A program made the translations under genes and the position numbers. This document shows positions 1 through 9,744 of a stretch of 22,078 bases of DNA, piece after piece. Each line of letters opens with the position of its first letter. Positions within the stretch are counted from its first letter, which is position 1. Location: the NCBI GenBank assembly GCA_004151065.3, contig NWUY0300031938.1:4037-26114 (forward strand), given 5' to 3'. The DNA is from Larix sibirica. Lineage: Eukaryota; Streptophyta; Pinopsida; Pinales; Pinaceae. The notes beneath the pieces were generated by a model. That model made no database searches. It had not been told where the DNA came from and worked only from the letters and a program-made list of their open reading frames with translations.

Positions 1-818
1 TTTTTTTTCCCATGGAAAGCCTCATAGGGAAACCGAATGGTTGATTCTCGACATTTGTGGATGACAATGAACTCGTCGACATAGACTAGTGCTGAGGAAT
101 TTAAACTAAGTACATGCTGGCACAATACAAGCCAAATGCCCAACAACAATGGCAATGACTAATTGAACTAACCACTTTGATTAACATGGGGATGATATTA
201 TTGTGTTCTTCACACATAGATCACAAAAGTCATAAACATTATTAAAACAAGAAAAATGGAAGTTATATGGGTTATTGATACATTCAAATCATAAGAATTT
301 TTTTATTGTGATGATAAAGATTATTAACATTAATATCATAGAGATTTTTTTCCATGCAAAAAATCACATTTTTTAAAAACCAAACCGAGTAGAGGATTTT
401 TATATTAAACCCGACGAGGAGAATCAACCTTAATGACACATGATAGAGTATATTCAAAATATTCAAAATGTTGGGCAAATACAATACAAAATTTGTCGTC
501 CTTACCTTTATATGACTATGCCTATCAATTTCACAAAATGCTAACATCTATAGATCCAAATAAATTGGCCCAACAACTTAACATAAGTGAAAAACATAAA
601 ACAACATACACTTATAAGAACTCATGGCCACTATGGCCTTTCTGCTGGTGTTGCTGGACTTTATCAGTCACTAGAGTTGGAAATTTCCATTGCAACGATG
701 CTTGACTATTGAATAATGTCCTCCTCCATGTGTTTGGAACCCACTAACTAAACCTTTGCAGATTATGCATGTTTGGACATCCTTGGGAGGATGTTAAAAT
801 GCATCTTAGAATCACTAA
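1..818. other. AT-rich intergenic stretch, no gene seen
   Basis: I see no supportable gene. The open frames here are short, AT-driven and unlike any protein family I know. The sequence has long A/T runs and no convincing splice-bounded coding segment. It may be part of the retroelement remnant that continues downstream, but nothing shows this directly. Confidence 0.5.
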
Positions 819-1559
819 TTAACTTGGAAATTTGCTTCCCCTGTCTTTCATAGTGCTCTCAATAACCCTTTGCTTATCATCTTGTAGAGCAATATGAGAA
901 TTGATACTGTCAGTTGTCCCTTTCAGACCCTCAATCCTAAAATTTAGATGACTTAGTGTCCTTGTTAACTCCGTTATGTCTCCTAGCACACCCCCCGTGG
1001 CACCCCATAACGAGGGTCTGTTTATGCCAAGATTCAAAGATGACACGGGGAGAGAATATAGCCCTTCCCAAGGAGAGAAACCCCTACTCTGTATAGCAGA
1101 CCAAGCACCATCGAGGACAATCAATGGGACCACATACCTCTTGACAAATACTAGCAATAACACGATCCTCGGTTTTTCTAAAATCAAAGCAGACAAGGCA
1201 AGAATGTTGGCTAGAAATCCCTATCTGAGGAAAGAAAGCCAAATTTGTGGAAGAAAGGCCAGGAAGAGCCCTCCGTCTTTGCTTTCCAAGTCAAGCTCTA
1301 CCGTAAAGGCCCCGTGTCAAAATTGTCCCACCTACATTGTGAATAAATTGGAAAGATGTCATAAAGAGATCCATACCCAAGAGAAGAGGTGTATAAAGGG
1401 AGCTTGAAGCACGAGAGAGTGTTAAGGCTCCCTCGTATGCATTAGACTCGCGATGATGTCCCACACGCGATGGATCCTTCCTAAAGTTCTCTATGCCATC
1501 GATTCTTAGAGGCATTAAGTAGTGCATTAAATGCTTGAAACTATCACCACCCATATAGA
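819..1559 (-). pseudogene. Retroelement-associated open stretch, minus strand, unrecognised
   Basis: On the minus strand, two long open stretches (1554-1291 and 1196-819) lie in different frames and directly follow the RNase H remnant at 1560-1968. Their translation is of normal amino acid composition (for example SLWGATGGVLGDITELTRT) rather than AT-noise, so this is probably decayed protein-coding sequence. I do not recognise the family. By position it could be the 3' part of the same retroelement, after RNase H, or an unrelated captured fragment. The frame change between the two stretches and the lack of a defined start mean it is not an intact gene. Confidence 0.4.
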
Positions 1560-1968
1560 TATAATAAGGGAGCCACCTTCTTTCGGGAGGGCCTCCATTT
1601 TGGACAAGTGCTCCGCAATCAAGTTTTATTGCCTCATTTAATTGATCAACTAGATAATTATCGTGCCTTCGAATATGTAGGAGTTTGACGCCACATATTT
1701 GATTGAATCACTATATGATTTGCTCATATATTCGTGAAATAATCATTCCTTGTTTGACAATCTTTGCCCTTACCTACTTGATCACCAACAGAGAATCTCC
1801 TACGATAATAATTTTTTGAATTTGTAGGCTATGAATGATCTCCAAACCCACATACAGACCATAGAATTCTGCTTGGTTATTGGTTTCCCTACCAATTTTC
1901 CAAGATTAGGTCAATACCTTTTGTCCATTAGAGTCTAAAAGGACACCCTCACACCTGCTTCCTCAAAT
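1560..1968 (-). pseudogene. RNase H domain remnant of a plant retroelement
   Basis: Read on the minus strand, the region gives a type I RNase H signature. A GVLLDSNGQKVLT segment is followed by NNQAEFYGLYVGLEII, which contains the conserved acidic E, and then by IVGDSLLVIKQV with the next conserved D. Further on, in a shifted frame, HNYLVDQLNEAIKL matches the C-terminal helix region. This order is typical of the RNase H domain of plant retroelement polyproteins, which degrades the RNA strand during reverse transcription. Stop codons, including one just after VLT, and frame changes show it is dead. No reverse transcriptase is visible upstream on the minus strand, so the element class (LINE or LTR) cannot be decided. 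Confidence 0.7.
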
Positions 1969-2254
1969 TGCAATTTATATTTATAAAAATAATGGAAATC
2001 ACATTCCTTAGGTGCATGAAACACAATATAGTTATATGCTTTATAAGCATTAAAAAATACCCAACCTTTTGGATTTTAGGGTGAACAAAAAAAATTGGGT
2101 TTGAAGTAGTCCTCAATCCTACCCTTTTCCCCTTTCTTCTTTTTAACCTCACTCCACTCTCCTCCTTAGGGATCTATAGCTACCATTATAGAGATATATA
2201 AATTATTAACATGGAGTGATAAATATTATTAACATAGAGACCATATACGTTATT

Positions 2255-2346
2255 GATATGATGTCCATCAACTTTATAAAGTTGATATTAATTTTTTTTT
2301 GATATGATGTCCATCAACCTTATAAAAATGATATTAAATGTTTTTT
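2255..2346. repeat. 46-bp imperfect tandem duplication
   Basis: The unit starting GATATGATGTCCATCAAC occurs at 2255 and again at 2301, each followed by TTATAAA, GATATTAA and a T run. The units differ by a few substitutions, which fits an old replication-slippage duplication. Confidence 0.75.
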
Positions 2347-2534
2347 TGGTTTACAAAAAACCTTGCCAAAATCTCTTTAAATATTTCCCATGATCCATGA
2401 ATGATAAACAAGGTAAACCATGACCATGACTTTGAATCTTTAACTCCAAATAAAAAAAATAAAATTGAATTTGTGATCTTCCCAACTAAAAAGAAAACTA
2501 TAACATCTACTCAAAAATAACCCTTTAACGGAAA

Positions 2535-2622
2535 ATTACACTAAACTTATAAAAGTTACTATCTTATTAACTTTAATACAAAATTACACAACTTATAAAA
2601 GTTACTATCTTATTAACTTGAA
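2535..2622. repeat. 46-bp offset tandem duplication
   Basis: The stretch beginning ACTTATAAAAGTTACTATCT occurs at 2545 and again at 2591, each preceded by AAATTACAC. The two units are almost identical, so this duplication is younger than the one at 2255. Confidence 0.75.
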
Positions 2623-2828
2623 ACTAATGAGTATCAATACGAGACTCATTAGAATTATCAAACACCAAGAACACAAAATCATATAGGTTTTTAACACAAG
2701 GAAGATTAACACCGAGATTCATACCCCTGTATGAAAAAAAAAAGGATTCATACCAATTACCAACCATATATCTGTTACACGGGAAAAGATCTGTTTATAA
2801 GTCTCATTGGTCAGCCATAGGCAACAAG

Positions 2829-2836
2829 CCACGTGG
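2829..2836. promoter_or_regulatory. G-box-like element CCACGTGG
   Basis: The palindrome CCACGTGG has a CACGTG core. In plants this core is the binding site of bZIP and bHLH factors. It lies about 480 bp upstream of the predicted start codon, a plausible promoter position. Function is inferred from the motif only. Confidence 0.5.
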
Positions 2837-2849
2837 AGACCAATTCCCG

Positions 2850-3050
2850 TGAACAAAAAGTCTAAATACACACCGTATGTATATGTGTAAGAAAGAATGC
2901 GGACCTTCCGAGGGAGCGATTTAAACTAACCAGGCGTAATATTCTCCGTCCGTCTCACAGAAGCTCCCCAGGGTTTGAAGAAGCTACAACCAATCCGTCT
3001 ATTTAATAAAAAAGGAAAGCTTCGTGCAAAAAATTGATCGATTACTCTCT
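2850..3050 (+). promoter_or_regulatory. Probable core promoter of the two-exon gene
   Basis: A CCAAT motif lies at 2990-2994, followed by an AT-rich TATA-like stretch (TATTTAATAAAAAA) from 3000. GC content rises downstream and a 5' leader of roughly 270-300 bases precedes the ATG at 3318. No transcription start can be fixed from sequence alone, and an upstream start near 2900 is also possible. Confidence 0.35.
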
Positions 3051-3194
3051 AGTTTTCATCTCGAAATTAGCCGAATCTACCCGGCAATTCCGTATCGGTT
3101 AAAAAATTGACAGGTCTCCATTTTATCCCATCTGATTGGGTGGTTGCCCGGCAAAATTTGGTGGGATTTTTAACACTGTGGACTCCATTCAGAC

Positions 3195-3236
3195 ATGGTT
3201 GGAGCAGACCTTGGCCGAAATCTTATCCGAAGTTAG
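3195..3236 (+). promoter_or_regulatory. Upstream ORF in the 5' leader, 13 codons plus stop
   Basis: ATG at 3195 opens a short frame (MVGADLGRNLIRS) ending in TAG at 3236, before the main start at 3318. The context GACATGG has a G at +4 but a purine at -3 only as G, so it could be used moderately well. If it lies in the transcript it may dampen translation of the main ORF. Transcription of this stretch is assumed, not shown. Confidence 0.35.
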
Positions 3237-3317
3237 GGTTTAGCTGTGGGAGCTTTGATATCCAGGGCATCTGGGCGGTGAATTTGGTGTAATAGGCTGC
3301 GGATTCTATTAGATTCT

Positions 3318-3479
3318 ATGGATCCGGGGCTGGGCGTGACAGTCGACATGGCGTCGGTGGATCCAGAATTGTTGCAGCTGCAGGACGTCCCTATGCTGTC
3401 ATTGAAGCCTAATCCCTACAAGACGCATATCGACGAGCTCTTTTCCCAGTGGCTTTCGCTTCCAGAGACAGCAAAAATG
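3318..3479 (+). CDS. First coding exon, PP2A B''-like N-terminus (partial)
   Basis: An open frame of 54 codons starts at ATG 3318 and ends at a GT donor directly after ATG (3477-3479), so the exon ends in phase 0. A second in-frame ATG at 3348 has a stronger initiation context (GACATGG) and may be the real start. The protein runs through DPELLQLQDV and an FSQWLSLPETAK segment. This pattern (acidic start, DPELLQL, then a W-L-S-L-P helix) resembles the N-terminus of plant PP2A B'' regulatory subunits, proteins of roughly 500 residues with EF-hands that target the phosphatase. The resemblance comes from memory and was not searched. The sequence is more GC-rich than its surroundings, as expected for a real exon. 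None of the later B'' exons is visible in the next 18 kb. The donor (ATG/GTACCA) is only moderately good, and without splicing the frame would end at 3503. Confidence 0.6.
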
Positions 3480-3664
3480 GTACCACTTTCTTGTTTGTTT
3501 TAGTAAACTTGATATTTCCGCTGCTAAACATGGCGGGTTTTGACTCTACAATCGCCCTTTCTAGAATTTTCTTTTGCTCTGGTTAAATAATCTTTAAGTG
3601 TGTAGTGGAGATCCATTATTATTAGGGCTTGGTGAACTAGCGTTATCGACATTGCGATTTGGGC

Positions 3665-3800
3665 TGGAAGCACTCAGTGATTTAAGGTGCCCTATCAGAG
3701 AATCAATATTTAAAATGCCTTAAAATGAGTAGAGACTCAGGGTTCGAACTTATTAGACACGAAATACTACATAGACACCTCTGTCGAACCCTAGAATCTG
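3665..3800 (+). mobile_element. Possible SINE 5' part with pol III boxes
   Basis: An A-box-like stretch (GCACTCAGTGATTTAAGG) from about 3670 is followed by a perfect B-box core GGTTCGAAC at 3741-3749. This order is that of the tRNA-derived head of a SINE. A nearby TCGAACCCT at 3784-3792 is the inverse complement of AGGGTTCGA at 3739-3747. The 3' end and target duplications are not clear. Confidence 0.45.
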
Positions 3801-4844
3801 TGGCGTCGATGGGAATTCTTCCAATCACGTATTGGCACCTTTTTAAGCAGCACCTTTAGAACCATTCCGAGAACTGTAAAAGTTAGTAGTCTAACCTTGT
3901 TTTCCGAGAAGGCAAAGTTTCATCACTTGTATAATGCAAATTACCATAATGTTCTGATTCTAGCATCATGTACAAGAATTAAAACTCTTCCATAAGCCAC
4001 AAATAGATAATATATTTGTCTAAGTGGCAGGCATAAACGTAACTAAGGTGTTTGAGGCCTTTGCTCATGAATGCACAAAGCTTGCATCTTATGCAGTCAC
4101 GGTGTTATGTGTCTGGACTCTTGCCACACGGTCCTTACTGCATAGTTCACTAAGGCTTCAAATTATTGAAGGAGTGTTCTGTATGTCAAGTACGTTTCAA
4201 ATATTCTAATCAAGTACATTGACTAGAGAGCATAGCTTAATATTTAGATCAAATATTCTCCATTGTCACAGCAATGGATTTGTGTGCATATACACCATCA
4301 GCGAGTGTATTGTATTTTTCAATATTTGGCAATTTAAAAATGATCTGTGCGTGTTTCTGGAATAAAGGTTTCAAAGTTTTTCTGATTCGGATTCTGTATT
4401 TTCTTCACGGAACTATTTTTCAAAGCATTAAAGAACATATCTCAGCAAATACTTCCAAATTGTTATTGTCATTGTGAACAGTTCAAACAAATTAAGCTAC
4501 AATAAATGGAGTTGACTGTCATAAGCTACTAAAGCTTCCTGTTCATATCATATATCAGAATTTTTTCTATGGTTGATGATTTTCTCCCTTTATAAAATGA
4601 GAACCCTTTGATGAATTCAGCAGATCATTATGTAGCCAATACATATGCAGTGAAATTCACCTTCAATACCTTCGATTATAGAGAAGGCTATGCTTACCTT
4701 GTCATTGGCAAATGTCAAAAGCATAGAATAAAATTATTTTTCAATCTGTCAATAGAAGATTATTGATGTTTGAAAACACTTTCAAGTCAGACATGTCACA
4801 TATTGTGTTTGGTTTGTTATGAAAGCTACCTTGTGTGACACTAT
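3801..4844. other. Intronic sequence with no recognised feature
   Basis: Open frames at 4024-4209 and 4274-4477 are short, lack family resemblance and are not bounded by good splice sites. I see nothing supportable here. Confidence 0.5.
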
Positions 4845-5018
4845 GCATGTATTACCTGTTATTTGGGATTATCTCAACTCTACCAGATGTGGTTGGCGAC
4901 CACAAAGGCAAAGCAATTTATTCTAAAGTCAGCATGTATTACCCTTTATTTGGGAATTTTCACAGTTCTACTGGATGTGTTTGGCAGCCACATAGGCAAA
5001 GAAATTTATTCTAAAGTC
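4845..5018. repeat. 87-bp imperfect tandem duplication
   Basis: The unit beginning GCATGTATTACC occurs at 4845 and 4932. It includes TTATTTGGGA, a CTCT/TTCT AC-GGATGTG-TTGGC segment and AATTTATTCTAAAGTCAG. Several substitutions separate the units, so the duplication is old. Confidence 0.8.
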
Positions 5019-6124
5019 AGATTATCCCGGTGAAAGAAGGGAAAAAGAATTCTCAACAAGAAACTCACTTTCAAAAACCAATTTAGTGAAAAAGCGAATA
5101 TTCAGCAAAAAGCACACTTTTGAGAACCAATTTTTAGCACACAATGTTAAAGTAGCTGACACATGGTGCTATACTGTAACTACCTATATTATTTTAGAGA
5201 TTATATGTTGTAGATGAAGTAAATACATATTGAATTGGGTAAATACAAAATGTTTGGAATGTTTGCCAGTAACATCCTCTTTAAGGAATATAGGCTCAAT
5301 GCCCACGGACAATTTTAGATAAAATAAAAAGATGACATTATCATATAGTGCATTTGGTCCCTTTACTATGATGATTGATTACTAGGCTTGGGAGCCAGGC
5401 GCTCCCTCTCTCTCTCTCCTCATTCTGCTTTTTTCTCCAACATGCTTTGACAGCTGCATTGTATGCTTGGCATAATTTTGGTCTTAGTTTTGTATCTGTA
5501 GTACTTTTGTTTCTATTGACTAATTAGTTAGCTCTCTCTTCGTTTAGTATAGTAGAGACAGGAGCTGCTTTTGCACTCCCACTCTGCATTTGGCTGTACT
5601 GTAGTTTTGAGTCGCATTATCAAACTTTGTGGTCACTTGTTGGACAATAATAAAATTGTCTTATATTATCCTATCCAGCACAACCTATCCTGAACTATTG
5701 GCAGAGGTCTCTAAGCAGTTCGTTAACTTTGTTTATAAGCCAAAGCATAGATTTTTGTCCCAATTCAAGCATGTTATACCTCATTAGCCACATTGCCTCA
5801 TTCCAACATTTTGCAAACCAAACTATACAATGCTAATCAGAGTTCAGATTGTAGATGTGAATTTGAAATTCATGGAACCTCAAACATAATGCACAGGCTT
5901 TGCATTTTGGTATTCTTTTTTTTCGATGAAATGCTTCTATAACTAGTGATACAAGCATGACATGCCTAGTTGGCAATTTATACAAAAAATGGCCACCAAA
6001 TGCAGCCACCACAACCACTAGCTTGGACCAAAATCAGTTCTTGGCCATCATTGCCGGGGTCTAGTGTCTTTTAGTAGCAGAGATGGTGAGAGAAAGCATG
6101 GGGACATTTTGGGATTCTTGAGGG
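5019..6124. other. Intronic sequence with a CT microsatellite, no gene
   Basis: A short CT-repeat tract lies at 5402-5421. Just before it, GGGAGC (5390-5395) and GCTCCC (5401-5406) form a 6-bp inverted repeat with a 5-base loop. No coding region is supportable, and the minus-strand frame at 5833-6018 has no family resemblance. Confidence 0.5.
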
Positions 6125-6143
6125 AACTCCCAAAATTGGTCAT
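6125..6143. repeat. Left 19-bp direct repeat flanking the SINE pair
   Basis: AACTCCCAAAATTGGTCAT here recurs with one mismatch at 7302-7320. The two copies lie immediately outside the outer ends of the SINE-related region, as target-site duplications would. Confidence 0.6.
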
Positions 6144-6363
6144 TTTTTTCTATGTAAATATCTTGGGGCAAACCCCCGAGCACTTCCCCTCATTTCGAGG
6201 ATGGTACCTAGGGTAAACCCTAGATTCTTTAGTGCGCAAGGCCAAGTCATCAATAGGGCTAGAAGTCAATACAATAATATACTCATAATGAGCTCAACGT
6301 GTCACTTTATGGTGGGGGGGATAACACTCCATCCCATAACCACATAGGCTAGACACAATTGAC
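6144..6363 (-). mobile_element. tRNA-derived SINE, copy 1
   Basis: On the minus strand the element begins near 6363 with an A-box-like TAGCCTATGTGGTTATGGG and runs to an A-rich tail, seen as a T run at 6144-6149 on the plus strand. It shares its whole length with the copy at 7068-7301, at roughly 80-85 percent by eye. The shared core includes GAGGATGGTACCTAGGGTAA and the ATAACACTCCATCCCA segment. SINEs are non-coding and move using LINE machinery. I do not assign a named family. Confidence 0.7.
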
Positions 6364-6424
6364 TTTCTAGGTAATTATCCTTGGGCGAAGCCTCAAGCAC
6401 TTCCCCTCATTTTGAGGATGGTAC
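6364..6424 (-). mobile_element. SINE fragment, copy 2, cut at the N
   Basis: The 3' part of the same SINE family (minus strand) directly abuts copy 1 and repeats the CACTTCCCCTCATTTTGAGG segment. It ends abruptly at the single N at 6425, so the rest is missing, deleted or lost at a contig join. Confidence 0.65.
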
Positions 6425-6425
6425 N
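6425..6425. other. Single N inside a SINE copy
   Basis: The one-base N falls exactly where SINE copy 2 stops and unrelated sequence begins. This fits a scaffold join placed in a repeat. Confidence 0.6.
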
Positions 6426-7067
6426 TGGTTATTCATTTATCATGCCTTTCTAACACCAAGTTACGTGTATTCTCTTGGTGTGATAAAAGTAAATTTTGAA
6501 AGGTGAAGTTTATTTAGGCTAGCAATATAAGTAGTGAAACAATATGTGCTAGAGTAGGCCAACATATTGCATGTCCGTGTGTCAAACACATTGACATGCA
6601 CAACATGCTACCCTAGTCTATTCAAACGTGTTAAAGACCTAGATCACCAAAAAAGTCAAAAACTTAAAAAAAAAGTCAAAAAAACATGTGCAATTTGTCT
6701 CGACTTGTTAATAAATGTTTCCCAATGTATCATTGATATAGTTCTATTTTCTAAATGTTTAAAAAAACGTACACCTTTATGTCTATACTTTATCTTTGTA
6801 AGTTTATATTTGTGTCCACTATGTCACATAATTTTAAGGGGTCAGCATTTCCTATATCGAACACACATATCCACGTGTCATGTCATTAAGTGTATAAGCT
6901 AAAGATTAATTTCCACTTTCAACTTCCAATTTGACACAATCTTGTATAGTAAACACATCTTATGATATAAATCACAGTGAATTTGAGAGTTACCTCTCCA
7001 AATACCTTTCTTTCATTGTGTGCTCATATATCAATAACCTTCTTATTCTCCAACTTCTAACAAAGTC
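6426..7067. other. Spacer between SINE copies, no gene
   Basis: An open frame at 6567-6902 is AT-rich and low in complexity (K-rich, then C/L/F-rich), with no family resemblance and no splice context. I see nothing supportable. Confidence 0.5.
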
Positions 7068-7301
7068 TTTTTTTCCCAGGTGAATATCCTGGGGTAAACC
7101 CCTAGGAATTTCCCCTTACTTTGAGGATGGTACCTAGGGTAAACCTTGGATTCTTCAGGGCACAAAGCCAATCAACAATAGGTTTCAAGGTTGTTACAAT
7201 AGTATACTCATTATGAGCTCAACATGTCACTTACAATAATAGAACTTGGGTGGGGAGGATAACACTCCATCCCACAACCACTCGGGCTAGACCTAATTGA
7301 C
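7068..7301 (-). mobile_element. tRNA-derived SINE, copy 3
   Basis: This is a full-length-looking copy. On the minus strand it starts near 7301 and passes a good A-box (TAGCCCGAGTGGTTGTGGG), then a degenerate B-box region (CCAAGTTCTA). It shares the TACCATCCTC block with copy 1 and ends in a seven-A tail (T run at 7068-7074 on the plus strand). It is followed on the right by the second 19-bp direct repeat. Confidence 0.75.
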
Positions 7302-7320
7302 AACTCCCAAAATTGCTCAT
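7302..7320. repeat. Right 19-bp direct repeat flanking the SINE pair
   Basis: AACTCCCAAAATTGCTCAT matches 6125-6143 with a single G/C difference. It lies directly beyond the 5' end of SINE copy 3. Confidence 0.6.
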
Positions 7321-8156
7321 ATTTATGTTATACTTGTAAATAATTTGGAAAAATGAACAATTAGTTAAATTGTGATACTTATCGAAGCAATATGTATTAA
7401 ATTTTAATTTAAGAACTTTTGAAATGTATTGACAAACTTAACTAAACATTAATATTGAGAAGTAAGAATACTTAAAATTGCCATAAGCATTGTTTTAATA
7501 AAGCATATATGCCAAAATGAAGCCTATGAAACAATCTCTCCAGTGGGTTGATTCTAAAGAATTATTGGTTTGAAGCAAAGTTTTTAGTATCAAAGGAGAT
7601 GTGGGGATGACATGAGTGTGTATGCTGCAAATTTTCAAAATTTATTCACATGCAAGATTTGTTGCTTTTGTGGAACACACTATATTTTTCTTCATGCAAT
7701 GGATGAAGTTATATAATAGTATTTTGTCTTGTCTAATGAACAAACAATGGCAATGGATTGTAGCATGGAATTTTTAGAACCATAGTAAGTCCACTATCCA
7801 TATAGACTCATCGAACCTCCATGAATAAGGGCTTGCACATTTCTAAAAGAGCCTCTTCTAGTCGTGAATAATCAAATGCATTTGATGATAGGACCTCACT
7901 TAGTTCTTTCTTCTGTCATATATACATTGTATGTATGTATAAAGGTCCATCTTGTATCTAGTTCTTGTCTCTGGTTGGATTAGTCCTAATATTTAAAAAT
8001 TGAAGTTAGTAGCTATCATGCGAATATTTTGGGTGTAGTGTGGGTTATAAAGATAGAAGCGTGTACTAAATTTACTACATCTCATTGTCTCATGAACTTC
8101 ATCATAAAATTTGAAATCATGGATCATAGTCACAAGGATTGACTGGAGGCAAAACC
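7321..8156. other. Intronic AT-rich sequence, no gene
   Basis: There is no coding segment or clear element. A short TGTATGTATGTA run occurs near 7927 but is too short to count as a microsatellite of note. Confidence 0.5.
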
Positions 8157-8250
8157 CATTTTGGCCTAAGGGTTAAAGTTGTTCCGTGAGTTGGAAAGCC
8201 TTCAGGGTTGATCTAGCAAAGACTTGATAAATGGAAAATATAAAAAATAC
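8157..8250 (+). mobile_element. Possible SINE head (tRNA-like A and B boxes)
   Basis: TGGCCTAAGGGTTAAAG at 8162 matches an A-box context and GGGTTGATC at 8205-8213 is close to a B-box (GGTTCGATC type). The roughly 43-base spacing is tRNA-like. This is the layout of the head of plant tRNA-derived SINEs. The 3' end merges into AT-rich sequence before the LTR at 8322 and no target duplication was found. Confidence 0.45.
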
Positions 8251-8321
8251 ACAATTTCTCCCCAAAATATGTAATTTACATTGAAATTTGATATAGAATT
8301 TAGATTTGAATACAAGTTTTG

Positions 8322-8593
8322 TGTTAAGGCCCTACCCATTATTCGTTATTAATATATTAGTTGTGGTTTGGTCGACCTAGTGGTAGGTTACATCATGATC
8401 ACTTCATTTCCTATTTATAATAAAGGAGATTCATTTGTATAGTTATCTCATCTTGTCTTGTGCATTGGATACATTGTACAAGGAGGTTGCTCCCTCAAAG
8501 AGGCTTATTATTCATTGACTCTTTATCATTCACAAGGCGTGGAGCTACTTTTCCTTATGTTTTTATGCTTTTTGAGGATTTTGGTTCATAACA
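8322..8593 (+). mobile_element. Candidate 5' LTR (272 bp)
   Basis: The segment starts TGTTA and ends TAACA, the short inverted termini expected of an LTR, and is followed two bases later by a primer binding site. It holds a TATA-like TATTTATAATAAAGG near 8412, suitable as the LTR promoter. The right boundary is firm because of the primer binding site. The left boundary rests on the TGTTA alone. No matching 3' LTR is seen in the window. Confidence 0.6.
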
Positions 8594-8595
8594 TT

Positions 8596-8607
8596 TGGTA
8601 TTAGAGC
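8596..8607 (+). promoter_or_regulatory. Retrotransposon primer binding site (initiator Met tRNA)
   Basis: TGGTATTAGAGC differs by one base from TGGTATCAGAGC, the plant LTR-retrotransposon site complementary to the 3' end of initiator methionine tRNA that primes minus-strand DNA synthesis. Its place just after the TAACA end fits. Confidence 0.75.
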
Positions 8608-9265
8608 ATAGGGTCCATGGGTGGGTTCTTTCAAAACAAGTCATCTCGCCATTTTTGCTATAAATTTTTAATGTGAAGTTTTAGACAACGAAATTTTTGG
8701 GAGCCTAAGGAGACAAAGCGAAGCGTATGTGGTAAGAATTTTAAGTTATGTTTTCAATAATTCAAAAGTTATAGTCTGTGGAAGTTAGGTTTTTGGACTA
8801 GCCCAAAAACTATTATCAAACAGATGTTTCGAGTAAAAATGTCATATCTAAAGCTTGCAAGCTTGAATTTGAGTGTCACTTGTTGCATGGGATAGTAGAT
8901 GGGCCATAATATTGTAGGTAAAAATTTTAGAATTAGATTTGAGAAATTGGACACATGGCATGTTGTACAACTTCACTCTCGTAAAAGGGTCAAAAGCAAT
9001 AGGTTGTGGGAAAGTTACCATATGTTTCTCTTAGGAATTTATAATTTGGTCAAACCTATGGCATTGCTGAGAAGACATATTAGGCTACTACTAGACAAAA
9101 TTTTAGACTCAAAAGGGGCAAAATTTCAGAGTTACATCAAGTGGAAGGTCAACCAACAAGATAATGTTCAAATTAGGGTTTTAGGGTTTCAAAAGGTATG
9201 TTGGCCCACATGGCAAAGGTGGCGCAAAAAATGCTACACCAATTAAACCTCTAGAAAGCTCAACC
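8608..9265 (+). mobile_element. Retrotransposon leader between primer site and gag
   Basis: This untranslated leader links the primer binding site to the first gag-like codons. A 115-codon open frame at 8899-9246 lacks recognisable features and probably reflects chance or an older coding remnant. Confidence 0.45.
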
Positions 9266-9735
9266 ATGACACATGGAGAGAATGAAGAAAAATATAACCA
9301 ATTATCCAATTTGGAGAACAAATTTAACGAATTGAGTGATAGGTCAATGCCACATATTTAATTGGTAAACACACAAAAGTAAATAGAAAAAAAGATGGAT
9401 CAAAAGATTGATCAGAAGTTGGCCAAGCTCATACAAACCCTAGAGGAGAGGCTCCCTAAAAAGTGATAATGTGACACAAAGAACTCATGAAAATAAAGAT
9501 AGAATTCATGTGGAACAACCTTCCAGTGATAGAAATATTCTCGGAGGATTTAACCCTAATATTGGAGCTAATCTGAGATGGGTTCCTAAGGGTATTTACT
9601 TCCCCAAGTTTGAATTAAGAAAATTTAATGGAATAAATGTCTTTACATAGGTGAACTAAATAGAGCAATACTTTGAATTGCTTAATATCATGGATGATAA
9701 GCAATGGATTTCCTAAGTGACTTTGTATTTTTGGC
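9266..9735 (+). pseudogene. Decayed LTR retrotransposon gag
   Basis: From ATG 9266 the frame reads an E/N/K/L-rich coiled-coil-like N-terminus containing YNQLSNLENKFNELSD and then IDQKLAKLIQTLEERLP. Further on, after a frame change, it gives YFPKFELRKFNGINVFT and IEQYFELLNIMDDKQWIS. The PK-x-E-L-R-K-F-N-G and E-Q-Y-F pattern is typical of the start of plant Ty3/gypsy-type gag, the capsid protein that packages the element RNA. At least five stop codons and a frame change kill it. Sequence related to the hAT element follows at about 9745, so gag is also truncated. No protease, reverse transcriptase or integrase follows in the window. Confidence 0.7.
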
Positions 9736-9744
9736 ATTGTTGAA

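Larger units (their letters stand above)
1969..2828. other. AT-rich non-coding stretch upstream of the gene
   Basis: No gene is supportable. The sequence is very AT-rich and contains two small tandem duplications listed separately. It ends at the G-box-containing promoter region. Confidence 0.5.

Noticed and set aside
3107-3292. 61-codon open frame upstream of exon 1
   Set aside because: It begins at TTG rather than ATG, lies in the probable 5' leader and has no family resemblance.
5390-5421. GGGAGC-GCTCCC inverted repeat beside a CT tract as a possible hAT end
   Set aside because: It shares only six-base motifs with the hAT end and nothing beyond them matches.
8371-8395. A-box-like ACCTAGTGGTAGG inside the candidate LTR
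   Set aside because: No B-box follows at the right distance, so it is probably chance.
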